Part shown: piece after piece, positions 32,681-43,928 of the stretch | Numbering within the stretch: the stretch's first letter is position 1 | Layout of the letters: each line of letters begins with the position of its first letter | NCBI GenBank assembly: GCA_039602395.1 | Contig: JBCNJP010000009.1 | Coordinates: 3,149,528-3,213,527 of the forward strand | Source of the DNA: Deinandra increscens subsp. villosa | Lineage: Eukaryota > Streptophyta > Magnoliopsida > Asterales > Asteraceae | Reading direction: 5' to 3' | DNA: 64,000 nucleotides | Translations under genes and position numbers: made by a program | Notes under the pieces: model-generated | Databases searched by the model: none | Told to the model about the DNA's origin: nothing | What the model saw: only the letters and a program-made list of their open reading frames with translations

Positions 32681-33660
32681 CGTGTTTTAACCTTTCAAGT
32701 AATTTATTTTCTTGAATTTGAAGGTGAGGACTAAATTGGAACCTTGAAATCTTATGGCACATTTTTTGTTCTTTTCAACTTCAACTTCAAAGTATTCAAC
32801 CGAATTCTAATTTCTAAGGTTAGTATATTCTTCATTCTTGCATATTTGATTAGTGAAACTAAATACAATTTACTTGATTAGTTGAATTTGACGATTAAAA
32901 GTTGAAATTGATACTTGAATACTTAAACTAATACAAGATTAGTCTACTCAACATAATTACTACAACTAATGATGTTACAATCTTGTTACTTTCTATTCTA
33001 GTTCTTGAATATGTTTTTATTAAAGTAAAATGTTGATTACACAACCTTGGATTAAGGTGAAGTTTTAGGATAAAAAGCAAACTTGTACCTTTAATTGGCT
33101 TGATCAATAAACCCAATGCAACACTACCTTAGCATATACTTATCAAATGGGTGTATGAAAACCCACTCTTTAGAACGCAAGAACATCGATAGAAGTTAGT
33201 TTTGATGAAAACAACCATTAAAAAGTATCTTAAGAGTTATGATGGATTAGTGTGATAGTTCTTTACAACCTGTCAACCTGACGATCCAACTTTGTCACGA
33301 TCAACCTGCAAAATTCTAAGGTCAAGATATATTGACAGAGTACAGAGGACAAAAAAAGTAATCTCAACAGTAAATTTTTTTGGATCGGTCACTGTCACGT
33401 CTACTGCATCGCAAATGGGCAGACCCGTCACATCATATGGTACCTTAATACCTTTCTCTTTCACATCTTGACCGAGTCAGGACTCGGGAGGATTTTTCTA
33501 ACAGACCAAGTAAGAGGGCACGAGTCACCAGCTCCTGACTGAAGCATAAGGTTTTTTTTTTTTTTTAACGAAATTAAACGCGTTAACTAACGAAAAACTC
33601 TAACCAAATAAGGGAGAAGATGTTTTAGGGTAAGAAACAAATAAAAAAGCCCCTTTCTTC
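32681..33660. other. Spacer upstream of the VQ gene with an exon-like fragment
   Basis: On the minus strand, about 33470-33360 is open and encodes GIKVPYDVTGLPICDAVDV, which looks like a real protein segment though I cannot name it. It is followed by a pyrimidine tract and ttttgcag at about 33308, reminiscent of an intron 3' end. It may be an exon of a decayed gene. Nothing else is recognised. Confidence 0.3.
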
Positions 33661-33663
33661 CTC

Positions 33664-33672
33664 CTTAAATAA
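33664..33672 (+). promoter_or_regulatory. TATA-like box of the VQ gene
   Basis: ccttaaataatc lies about 95 nt upstream of the ATG, with CT-rich sequence downstream resembling a plant transcription start and leader. Confidence 0.45.
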
Positions 33673-33760
33673 TCACTCTCACTTTGCTCTCATTCTTTCC
33701 TTTTCTTCATCCTCCTCCCCTCATAATCCATCTTTCTTTTCTCTTCCAATCAACCCACAA

Positions 33761-34315
33761 ATGGATATTCCTCAACACCATGACTCAATAACCGAATCCA
33801 TCTCTTCCATACTAAACCCGAACCCGGATCCGATTCTCCAACCCACCTTCTTCCATCCTTCTTCCCCATCATATCTTCCACATCCAAACTCAACACCTCC
33901 AAACCTTTTTGTTTATGACCCACCCTTCACCTCTTTCACTACAACTCAAAACGACGACGTCTACTTCAATAATTCTCAACCTCCGGCGAGTTCGAATGCA
34001 AACGTTATTCAAGATTCCGGTCATAATCTCGCCGGAGTATCAATCAAGAATCTTAAAAAACGCACACGAGCTTCACGGCGACCGCCGACCACCGTTCTCA
34101 CCACCGATACGGCTAACTTCCGGCAAATGGTTCAAGAATTCACCGGTATACCTACTCCGCCGTTCTCCGCCCCTTTTTCCCGGCGGCTGGATGTGTACGG
34201 CGGCGGCGGAAGAGGGCCGTTGTATCCTATAATTCCGGCGCCTCAGAAAATTGAGCCGGTGAATAAGGGTTTGGAGACTGTAACTTCATCAAGAGACGAC
34301 GGTAAACAAGTTTAA
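33761..34315 (+). CDS. VQ-motif protein (VQ22/JAV1-like)
   Basis: Intact 184-residue single-exon gene, the usual structure for this plant-specific family. The defining motif FRQMVQEFTG (FxxxVQxxTG) is at residues 120-129, preceded by a basic KKRTRASRR stretch (99-107) that could be a nuclear signal and by PTTVLTTDT, as in the VQ22/JAV1 group. The N-terminal half is rich in Pro, Ser and Asn and probably disordered. VQ proteins bind WRKY transcription factors and tune defence; JAV1-type members restrain jasmonate responses. That role is inferred from family resemblance. The start is the first ATG after a CT-rich leader. The coding region is GC-rich against AT-rich flanks. Confidence 0.9.
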   Translation: MDIPQHHDSITESISSILNPNPDPILQPTFFHPSSPSYLPHPNSTPPNLFVYDPPFTSFTTTQNDDVYFNNSQPPASSNANVIQDSGHNLAGVSIKNLKKRTRASRRPPTTVLTTDTANFRQMVQEFTGIPTPPFSAPFSRRLDVYGGGGRGPLYPIIPAPQKIEPVNKGLETVTSSRDDGKQV

Positions 34316-34596
34316 GGTAGATTTAGGGCTTGTCTTTCTGGTAATTAACTTTTTTTTTTGTTTGTATTTTTGTAAATTATTTTTTTTATGGAAATTATAT
34401 TATATTTATGGGACATTTATATATATCGCCTGCCAAATCATTTAGCATTTTATTACATATATATCTAAACCTAAACTTTAATTACATATATTCCCTATAT
34501 TACATATTTATCCAATTCACTTAACTCAATTCATTTAAGAAAACTTATGTAGTTGTTAGGTGGGAGGAGTGGTGTTCTTTTGATTTCCTTTAAATG

Positions 34597-36790
34597 TTTT
34601 TTTTGAAAGGCAAGAGATATATTAAGAAACCACTAGCAAGAAGCTAGAGAGCAAAAGCATTACAAAGAGAAAGAGAAAGTACACTAATCCGACCATTGAA
34701 TAGTCGTTAATTTAGCCCTAAACTTAACCCACGTGAAAGCCCAAAGCTTAATGTCTTCAACGATCTCGATAGTAGACTTCATACGGCCGTTGAAGATCGT
34801 CTCGTTTCTTGCTTTCCAGATACACCAAAGCGTTGTTATGAAGATGCATTGATATATAGGGGAAACACTTCTTGGAAGGAGCCAAGAGGAGTGGATGGAG
34901 AGTAGCTCTTTCACAGTGAGGAATTCCGAAATAGGGGCTTTACACCACTGAAACACACAAACCTAAACATCGGTAGCATGGGCACATCGAATAAGCAAGT
35001 GGTCCGAAGTCTCCTCATGATTGTTGCAACCCACGCAAGTTGTTACAAAGTTTAAACCACGGACCGAGAGGTTTACTTTTGAAGCAATTCTATCCAAGCC
35101 GGCCCTTCAAGCAAAATCTTTCGCTTTGAGGGGGATCCAATGGAGCCACGGGATGTTGAAAGAATACGTAGGCAAGATTTTTTTTTCCACCTCCTCTCTA
35201 ACCAATTTCACATTGAAAGCAGTTTTAGGGGCAATATCCCAGCCCCAAAAGTCTGGAACAACAGTAAAAAAGAAGGGAGAAATGAGGTTTTCGATCTCCT
35301 GTTGCAAGCCCAACGAAGTTTCATCCAAAATCCCCACTGACCAGTCCCATTTGAAAGGGTTTCCAGCGACAGCAGGCAATCGATCCACCACCTTGCAGCG
35401 GTTAAACCTGTCAAGAAAAAATAAGAGCGGGAAACGATCTTTAAGCAAACCTAGGCCAGTCCAGTTATCAAGCCAGAACATGGAGGAAGACCCGTTTCCA
35501 ATCCAGCAGCGAATACGCAAGGAGGCATCGATATCCAGAGCATTTAAGTCCCTGACCACTTTGATTATGTTGCACCAAGGACCCAAACCGATTGTTTATA
35601 TGGGAAAGACAGTGAAGAACGATTAGAATGGTGGATGGAGCTAATGACCCGAGCCCACAACATGGTTCCATCCGCTTTAAATTTAAAGAGCCATTTACAA
35701 GAAAGAGCTAAATTCATGGCGTGGATGGAGCCGAACCCCATCCCCCCCCCCCCCCCCCCCCCCGAGTTTTTGGAAGCACACATGAGAGCCCACGAGTCCC
35801 ACAAGATTTTAGAAGGTCCGCCCCAACAGAAAGAGCGACGTAAGGACTCCATGGCTTTCAAGACGCTAGAAGGAGCACAGAAGAGGGAGAGGTGGTAAAT
35901 GGGAATAGCACCGAGGACCGACTTAATAAGAGTAGAACGGCCGCCAAATGAGAGGTTTTTTTCCTTCCAAACCGAAAGACGAGACTTAATCTTTTCAACC
36001 ACTCCGTCCCGGTTACGAATTCTATTCATGTTTTTGCCAATGGGGAGGCCAAGATGAGAGAAGGGAAAGGAACCGACTTTGCAATGGATGAAAGAGGCGA
36101 AGAGGTTCAATCGGAAGTTGTCAATACCCATGCCATAAAGAATTCTTTTGTGAAGATTGAGGGACAAACCGGATGCGAGATTGAAACATCTTAGCACCCG
36201 GGTAAGGTCGGAGAGGGAGGAAATGTTAGCCTCACTAAGAAAAATGGCATCGTCGGCGAAAAAGAGATGCGACAAACAAGACACATTATTCGGAAGAGAA
36301 ATCCCTTTAATGAGCCGAAGGTTTGAAGCATTAGACATAAGCACATGGAGACCTTCCATGACGATGAGGAAAAGGAACGGTGAGAGCGGGTCGCCTTGGC
36401 GAAGGCCTCTCGAGAAGGAAAACTCCTGGGACGGGGAGCCGTTAATAAGGACAGAGGAGCGACCCGAAGAGAGACATCCCGCAATCCAATGACGCCACAA
36501 AACCGGGAACCCCATGCTAGACATAGTACTATCAAGAAAACTCCAGTTGACCGAATCGAAGGCCTTGGAAAAATCTATTTAAAAAAAACAAGCCTCCTTT
36601 TTGTTAGCCTTTAACCAAGCCAACACCTCATTGAGAATGAGAGGCCCCTCAATAATTTGCCTATCACGCACAAAGGCAAATTGAGAATCACTAATAATCG
36701 AGGCAATTACCAATTTAAGCCGATTGGCAAGGATTTTGGCGATGATTTTGTAGAGAGAACCGATGAGACTAATCGGTCTATAGTCATCCA
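34597..36790 (-). pseudogene. LINE ORF2 fragment (RT and zf-RVT), degenerate
   Basis: Read from 36790 leftwards: RT motifs DDYRPISLIGSLYKIIAKIL, then GLRQGDPLSPFLF and the catalytic FADDAIFL (about 36250), then the GLPIGKN region, a zf-RVT segment (WIGNGSSSMFWLDNW, about 35500) and a C-terminal CIWKARNETIFNGR block (about 34815). It ends in the 3' UTR and a T8 tract (34597-34604), the poly(A) tail of a minus-strand insertion. Several frame breaks and a stop (KKEACFF, then TAA-type interruption near 36580) make it non-functional. The endonuclease part is missing. Confidence 0.85.
35742..35763. repeat. Homopolymer C22 (G22 on the coding strand)
   Basis: 22 consecutive C residues sit within the LINE RT-to-zf region, encoding an artificial glycine run where relatives have a short GG motif. 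The G-rich strand could form a G-quadruplex, and the length is prone to sequencing or replication error. Confidence 0.95.
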
Positions 36791-36882
36791 GTTGTTGGTT
36801 GTTTTGTCGGGGCCGGTTTTAACGCCTTGCTTGCTGGTTTCCCGTCTTTCTTTTTAATGAAGTCGCCGTTCAAAATTTTTTT
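36786..36882 (+). mobile_element. LINE 3' tail in opposite orientation
   Basis: The sequence ending tttttaatgaagtcgccgttcaaaa resembles the LINE terminus at 28730-28761 and is on the + strand. It abuts the minus-strand RT directly at about 36786-36790, so two LINE pieces face outward. A 15-bp direct repeat, tttaagaaaacttat, lies at 34534-34548 and 36883-36897 and may be the TSD of the composite. Confidence 0.6.
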
Positions 36883-36897
36883 TTTAAGAAAACTTAT

Positions 36898-38620
36898 AAA
36901 TTTATTATTATACTCTTATTATGTTTACATATCTCCATCTTCTAAAATCATTATTTACATATTTATTTAAGAAAAAAATAAAATACATATTTCATCTTCT
37001 ATATTACATTTTTACATATTCCACCTTTTAATTACTTAATTACATATTTGTATAAGAGAACAGTAAATTACATGTTTCACATTTTATATTACATATTTAC
37101 ATATCTAATTAATATTAACTTATTGAATGACTTGAAAAACATTTTTAAATAAAATAAAATTAAGATTTCATTTCAAAACAAGAATCACCCATAATTGACA
37201 AGTGTCTTAAATAAATACATATCGAAATACAAAAAAAAAAAAAAAGAACAAGTGCTAAAGTTTTAAACAATTACAATATCAAAGTTCAATCTCTCCACTT
37301 AGATCAATTAGTTCTCTCGTCCCCTTTTAATTGTAAGTCTTCATCTTGAGATAGTGTTTTTTGCATGTTTTTTTGACGATGCCCATATTCATCACAACGA
37401 CACAACGTATACATTTTTGTCTCTTCTTAGCCTCATTATTTAGTTTAATTCTATTCTTGAGTGAAACATGTTTCATCACTTGACAAGGTTGATGCAAGTT
37501 GCTGACAATGTTGTATAAGTGGTGCCTCCATATTAGAAGCTAGTATATTTTAAATAATATGTTGGTGGTTATTGGACTTTTGAGTGTTGAACCTTTGTAC
37601 ATCCCTAATTAAGAGCACAGTTCCTATTTCATATTTATCAATGAGTAGTTTAAAGTTATAATAAGCTAATTATCATTTTAGATTTCAACAATAACATTTA
37701 TAATCCATTACTCCGTAATGTAAGGTCCAATGATACTAAAAATGAAAATTTAACATGACAAGACTTGATATGCTCTTTATTTCTGCGACTATAAAAGCTA
37801 TTTAAGATAAATGTTTTCAAAGATATATGATAAGTGAACCAAATTTAAGAAACACATTTGAGGTTTTTGGTTGGTGACCAGAAAGGGCAAACTGAGCACT
37901 CAAGATATACCAACTCAGCTAGTAAAGGGTTTTTATCTAGCGTTTCTAGTTGATCTTTACCAATACTCCGAACTCTTATCTATTTCAGAATGCATATCCA
38001 TATCCACTGAGATTGCATCACTTATCTAATCACATCATCAAGCATAATTTCAAAACATCATATGTTTCTCAAAAGTAGTTTCTAAAGACTAAATTTGAAC
38101 TTGATGCATAGCCAAAAGCACTTTAATATTTTTCTCTCCAACTAGAGCTTATTAATCAGGAATGCAGGTAACCTGGAAATTTGTTCTTTGGCACAATCAA
38201 AACTGAAATTTGCTATCCTATAGTGGAACGAATGGTCTATCATCTCATCTAGACGAAAAATCATTGCTTAAAAATAAAGAAAAAACCTAAAGCAAAAACA
38301 AATCGATATTTTTCCTAAAGCTAAAAAAACCTAAGCTACCCATTGAACAAAAAAGCATCGAACCAAAAAAAAACCTGACAGTAAAAACAAATCGATGATC
38401 CTATTGTTTTCACTAGAGTAATACGAAAGAAAAAGAGAATAGGGTTAGTATCACCTGAAAAAGCTAGATTGAAGGAGTAAAATCGGACCGAATATTAGGT
38501 TTGGGTCTCGTGATGAGGTGGAGGAGGACAGGTCGCTGGTCGCCGTTAAGAGGTGCTATGTTGGATAAGGTTGAAGAAGCCAGGTTCTTGGGGAAGGAAG
38601 TGTCGTTAGTTTTCATGTAA
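36898..38620. other. AT-rich sequence inside the candidate TIR element
   Basis: No open frame longer than about 60 codons and no recognisable domain. The last 150 bases are more GC-balanced and recall the captured segment of the 31449-32671 element. Confidence 0.4.
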
Positions 38621-39039
38621 TCTTTTATTTTGTTGTAAAATTTTTATTTTTTTTCTAAAAGTTAGAATGGTACATGGGTAATTGCATGGGGAGACGGGGA
38701 TATATGTAATTAAAGTTTATGTTTGGGTACATACGTAATAAAATGCCTTAGCAAGGAGATATATGTAAAAATCTTTTCTTTAATTAAGCTTGTCTCATAT
38801 TTTGAGAAACACAAAAATGAAGTATGCTAGTTGAGTATGTTTGAGTCTTTTAAAGATTTTACTAGGTTTCTACAACTGTGAGCTCCTAGGGCGGCCCGAG
38901 GATAGGCAAGGTGGGCAACCGCTCAGGGCCTGGTTTTTCGGTAAGCCCATAATTTTTAAAATTTTCTGATACGATTATACAGTAATTTTTTTTTGTTATG
39001 ATTTTTGAAACAAGAACTAGGCAAATCAATTTGCAAAGG

Positions 39040-39112
39040 AGCTATCCCTTAGGGCTTTAGCACGCTGGGAACCTAGGGATCTAAGGTTCGAACCTGTCTA
39101 TTGTCATTTTTT
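39040..39112 (+). mobile_element. SINE-like tRNA-derived fragment
   Basis: A tagcacgctggg A-box-like motif (39058-39069) and a ggttcgaacctg B-box (39092-39103) lie about 30 nt apart and are followed by cattttttt. This suggests a short polymerase III-derived element ending in a T run. It is short and the ends are not confirmed. Confidence 0.35.
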
Positions 39113-39115
39113 TAG

Positions 39116-39241
39116 ATAACGAATTTTAGGCAAAATTAATGTTTAGAAAACGAATTTTAAGCAAAACTAATGTGGAGAATAACGAATTTTAGGCAAAATT
39201 AATGTTTAGAAAACGAATTTTAAGCAAAATTAATATGAAGA
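39116..39241. repeat. Tandem repeat, about 31-bp subunits
   Basis: Four consecutive imperfect copies of aacgaattttaggcaaaatt / aacgaattttaagcaaaact, arranged as two 62-bp units. Confidence 0.85.
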
Positions 39242-39748
39242 ATAAGTTTCGAGGGTGAGGTTATTGTGAAAAGTTTAGTTTGAATAAGAAAGATAAGAAG
39301 GAATCATAGTCATTAGATCTTCAATTAAATGAAGATCTATGGCTCAAAAATTTTCTGGGTAAATTAGAGAGAAAAATTAAAGAAAACAATAGATAGAAGA
39401 GTATTTTTGACTTTTTTTTATCAAATTCCCCCTATTTTTTAAACCTTCATAACTCTTAGATACGACATTATTTTTAAATAAAATTACACCATAAAAACGA
39501 GCGTTTTTTTATCTTTAAAACGCGTACAGTGTGTTGTTATATATAAAATTAATTTTTTTTACTCTTTCGATCGTATCAAAATGTTCAGATTATTGTGTCA
39601 TTGTGTCAAAATGATTAGATCAGTGTGTCAAAATTGTTCAGATCATTGTGTCATATTGGTCAAAATGTTCAGATCATTGTTTCATATGATGCTAAAAACC
39701 GAAAGAGTATTTAGTTTTATATATAGCAACACTATATATACTTTTGAC

Positions 39749-40714
39749 TAGGGGTGTTCAATGGTTCGGTTAATGGTTTATTCAGTTTATTTGATTCGGT
39801 TTATTCGGTTTGAAGTTTTTTTTTATGATAACCATAACCAAACCAAACCGTATTGGAAATTTTACAAACCGAATCGAATAAACCAAATTCAATATGATTC
39901 GGTTTCGGTTGAAAACCGAATAAATCGTATTCAAATCGTTTAAACCGTATTCAACAAATAACATAATTTGCGTATTTTTTACTAATAAAAAAAATAAACA
40001 AAGAACAAACATCTTTAACATATCCTTAGAGTTTAAGAGTTAAGACCATAATCCGATATACAACCAAAATACTTCCAACTAAATACCTACAACCAAACTA
40101 CCCCCAACCCAATACCTACAACGGAAATACCAACAACCAAAATACCTAAAACGAAAATACCAATAACCAAAATACCTACAACCCAAATACCCACAAACAA
40201 AATACTTACAGCCAAAATACCTACATACCGATAGAGTAAACAAAAAAACTTCAAAGTTTTCATGGAAAATAGTCTTCCAACACATGAAGTGAACAAAAAC
40301 AAACATCAAGAAATTTCTTCAATCGACATCGACATCAAGTGTTATCCCTCTCATTTCTACAAGAAATAAAAACAAGTATATGGGAAAAAACGATGGATAT
40401 ATGATATATTAAAAAAACATGGATATATCATTATCATATATGGGTTTATAAATAAATAAATATACATACATACATATACATATATATATATATATAAATC
40501 TTATTTGGTTTTAAACGGATAACCAAATAAACCAAATAAACCGAATAAAAACAAAACACAAAACCATATCCGAACCGTAAACCGAATTCACAATTCGGAT
40601 ACGGTTGAAAACCGAACCGTAAACCGAATTCACAATTCGGATTGGTTTATTCGGATATGAATATGGTTCGGTTTGTCAGTTTATTCAGATTTCGGTTATT
40701 TATGAACATCCCTA
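39749..40714. mobile_element. hAT-like element, nested
   Basis: 966 bp with taggggtgttca...gaacatcccta termini and a perfect 8-bp TSD, cttttgac (39741-39748, 40715-40722). Both subterminal regions are full of aaccgaata / ttcggtt motifs. It contains a minisatellite (40060-40230). No transposase. Confidence 0.92.
40060..40230. repeat. Minisatellite, 16-18-bp units
   Basis: About ten degenerate copies of caaaatacctacaac. On the minus strand the repeat encodes a recurrent YFGCRYF-like hexapeptide in an open stretch (40079-40309), which I regard as a by-product of the repeat. Confidence 0.85.
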
Positions 40715-42671
40715 CTTTTGACACGACGACACAATGTGTCACACCCCGGTCAACGGTTTCGGGTGTGAGCGAGAATGGAATCATAGTCGAGGATACATAG
40801 AACACTTCTAATAATTTAAAAACTTCATAAAACATTAATTCATTTCATTGCAGCGGAAAGATAGTGGAAACATTAATGTCTTACATTTTGAAAACATAAG
40901 TCTTAAACGATTATTAAAAGCATAAAACGGTTAAGTTGGATAGTCGGGACTATGACTCCAAGGACAGGTCCGATAGCATTTGTAAGCCCCATTTGCATGT
41001 CTTCAGAAAGGCTTGTCAATTACCTAAGAAATCATGAATATAAAACGGGTCAACATAAAGTTGGTGAGGTTCACAGGTTTAGGACTCGATAGTTAAACAA
41101 TTGTAAAACAGTTGTAAAACAGTTTCGGTATACTTAAATATTATCAGGGTTTATTGTTGTGGTTGTATGATCTCACCTGAACCTTGATTTCAAATACTAA
41201 CGGTTTACCCACCCGGCATCTCTTGCCCAGAGATGTTAAACAGAGCAGAATAACTGACGTGTACCCCCAGACAATCCGGAGTCAGAACTGGAGCTACCAG
41301 TTAGGGTAGGGTTGTCAACCCAAATAGATCTATTCACTAGCTATCGTTTCGTACAGAACTAATTGAAATCAATTAATGATGGGATTTCGGTTGTACAAAC
41401 GTTTATAACGATAATGTACCAAGTTGGGCAATCAGTAAGAGAACAAGTAGTCATACGGCTAACAAATAAACCATAATATTAAGTAAAAAGCATTTAATCA
41501 GTTTTCATGATTTCTCCCCCAAGTATAAAACAGTTAAAAGGAAAAAGGGGCCGTGAAACTCACTGGTTCAGCAGATAATCGGTAATTAAGCAGTGAAGGA
41601 CGGTAGCACGTAACGCCCTAAATAATTAAATAACATATGCATAAGGTCTATGATCATTTGAGTAACATAAGTCACCCAAGCGATACCGGTCAAGTCTTGA
41701 CGTTTTAAGTCCGTTTGTAGTATTGGAAACTCGTTAACTTGTATTTATTTAATTAAATACGTTCATGGTTATTTATATTTATGTCCAATAAATATAAACA
41801 AATATTCATTTTCAATAATTCAATCAAGTCTTGAATATCGAGTAAAAAGAAATAATAATGTTTATTATTATTTTCATGAGTTCGAATAATTATTTTCAGT
41901 TAAATAATTACTTATTTGATTTGTTAATCGTGCAAGTTATAATTATTTTAAATAATTATGATTAACAATTCTTTGGTGAATAAAACAAGGTTTAAGTCCT
42001 TTGCAAATAATTATTTGTCAAAAATAATTATTAACGTTAGTCTTATGAACTCTTAGAGAAAAACATTTAAGTTTTTAACATTTAATCATTTATTTTTCGA
42101 AAACGTTTAATATTTTATTTTCATGAAATATATGTTTCTCAAAATATCTTAACGACGCTTGGATTTATATAACGTTGTTTTTATAAAACTTGACTTTTAT
42201 TTAAAATCTCCAACGAACGTTGGTCCATCTTTGGATACTTTGTTTTCATTAAAGTAATATTAAAAGTTCATGTAAACATTTAAAACCAATGATTTGTCTT
42301 GGTTTATTTTTATAAAAATCTTTTATGAAAGTATTGGTTTTTCAGATGTAACCTTTTTATAAAAATGACCATTTCTAGCAAGTTTTAAGAAAGGTTAAAA
42401 CTTGTAATAAATCCAAGTATTTATGTCAAATTAATTATTTGACATAAATATTATTCTCACTAAATCTAGCAAGAATTTAATATATTCCCTTTGTCCAATC
42501 ATTTAATCATTTGTAACATATTAAATATGTCACATGACTATTTTAAGAAATATATTCTTTTTGTTTTTAACATGTTTAAGGTTTTGTTATGACTTTTAGA
42601 TCTAGATTTAATATGTCCATTTAATCATGTTCATCATCTTTTATTATCATGTAATCATAAGTTTAAATCTA

Positions 42672-42865
42672 CTAACACTTTGTGTTAGGACCAAGTATTT
42701 AAATCAAGACAATCTACTAACACATTTAGTGTTAGGACTTGTAAATATAAAATGCAATCTACTAACACATTTGTGTTAGGACATAGAAAATTAAATAACA
42801 ATCACTAACACTTTAGTGTTAGGACAAATAAATATAAACAACAATCACTAACACTTTAGTGTTAG
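42672..42865. repeat. Five-copy hairpin array CTAACAC-TTTA-GTGTTAG
   Basis: Copies at 42672-42688, 42717-42735, 42762-42779, 42805-42822 and 42848-42865. Each has 7-nt inverted arms around a 3-5-nt loop. They are 43-45 nt apart, followed by gga and separated by AT-rich spacers. Confidence 0.95.
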
Positions 42866-43773
42866 GACAAATAAAAGTAAACATGTATAGATTGTTAGTT
42901 AATATTTAGTTTATATGAAGAGGCTTGGAGGTTTGCTTGTAATCAACTAACTTATGAAACCAAAGTTTCATTAACAAGATCATGGTGCACACTTGCTACT
43001 TTCTTATGATTTTGCAAATGTGTTTCACCACACTTGTTGGTTAACTTTAAGCATCTAGATGCACCAACAAATGTTTGATCTTGAGAGAAAGGAGATTGAG
43101 AGGAGAGTTTTTGTTAGTTGTTTAACAAACACAAGCATTCTTTGATTTATTTGTGGGTTGTTGTCAAGACTTGTAGGTTTTCTTGGGTGGTAAATATGGA
43201 AGAAATATAGAAGAGAAGGGGTTTAAAAACACTCACAATGGTTGTGAGTTAAAACCGGCAAGAAAAGGGAGGAGGGGCGGCGGCTAGCGGCGGTTCCGGC
43301 GACGGCGCTGTGGCGGCGGACGGTGGCCGGAGGTGGGCCTGCGGCGGTGGCAGGGTGGCGGAGGGGGTCTCTCGGCCGGAAATGGGAGAAGAGGGAGAGG
43401 GAGAGTGAGTGTGATGGTGTTGGGTGTGGGGGAACCAAAGGGGAGGTTAGCCTCCTACTTATACTAAAAAGGTTAGTCATTAACCTTTGGTTAATGGTGT
43501 GTTGTCAACACCACAATTAACCAACTAATCTCATGAGTAGGCTACTAATTTTTATAAGTTTTATAAAAGTTTTGAAGCTTTTATAAAACATGGAGGTGTT
43601 AGGAGTTAAATAAAATCATAACTTTTTAAAATATAAAACAATTATATTTTATCCACTTGAATGGTGATTTTTATTTTTATAAACATTGTTAACCCAAGTT
43701 TTATAAAAATATTAGTGGGTTAAATAGTTGTGTTAGTTTGGTGGGCTTAACAATTTATTTAATTTGTTTGTCA

Positions 43774-43928
43774 TTGGGCCGAAGCCCAAATTGATTTATA
43801 GTGGGAGAGTGGGCCGAAGCCCACTCGGTTCGGAGGGGTGACTGGGGCCGAAGCCCAGTTCGGGTTTGCGAGATGGATTGGGCCGAAGCCCAATCGGGTT
43901 AGCGAAGTGGGTTGGGCCGAAGCCCAAT
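43774..43928. repeat. Five palindromes GGGCCGAAGCCC
   Basis: Units at 43774-43789, 43809-43824, 43842-43858, 43877-43894 and 43912-43928, about 35 bp apart, each a perfect hairpin whose flanking bases co-vary (ttggg...cccaa, gtggg...cccac, ctggg...cccag). Each contains TGGGCC, a Site II/TCP-type motif. Confidence 0.9.

Larger units (their letters stand above)
34408..38775. mobile_element. Candidate large TIR element holding LINE sequences
   Basis: The left end (34415-34540: gcattttattacatatat...aactttaattacatatattcc) is matched in reverse at the right end (38690-38770: ggggatatatgtaattaaagtt...gtaataaaatgcc). The termini are related to those of the element at 31449-32671, including a cggcgac / tcgccg-type segment near one end (about 38520-38550). 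I found no clear TSD. The LINE insertion accounts for about half of the length. Confidence 0.45.

Noticed and set aside
36157..36614. Plus-strand open frames over the LINE RT
   Set aside because: The minus strand has FADD and GDPLSPFLF motifs; plus frames are shadows.
43223..43520. Overlapping frames on both strands near 43.3 kb
   Set aside because: GC-rich presumed 5' leader of the solo LTR; low-complexity Pro/Arg/Gly peptides only.
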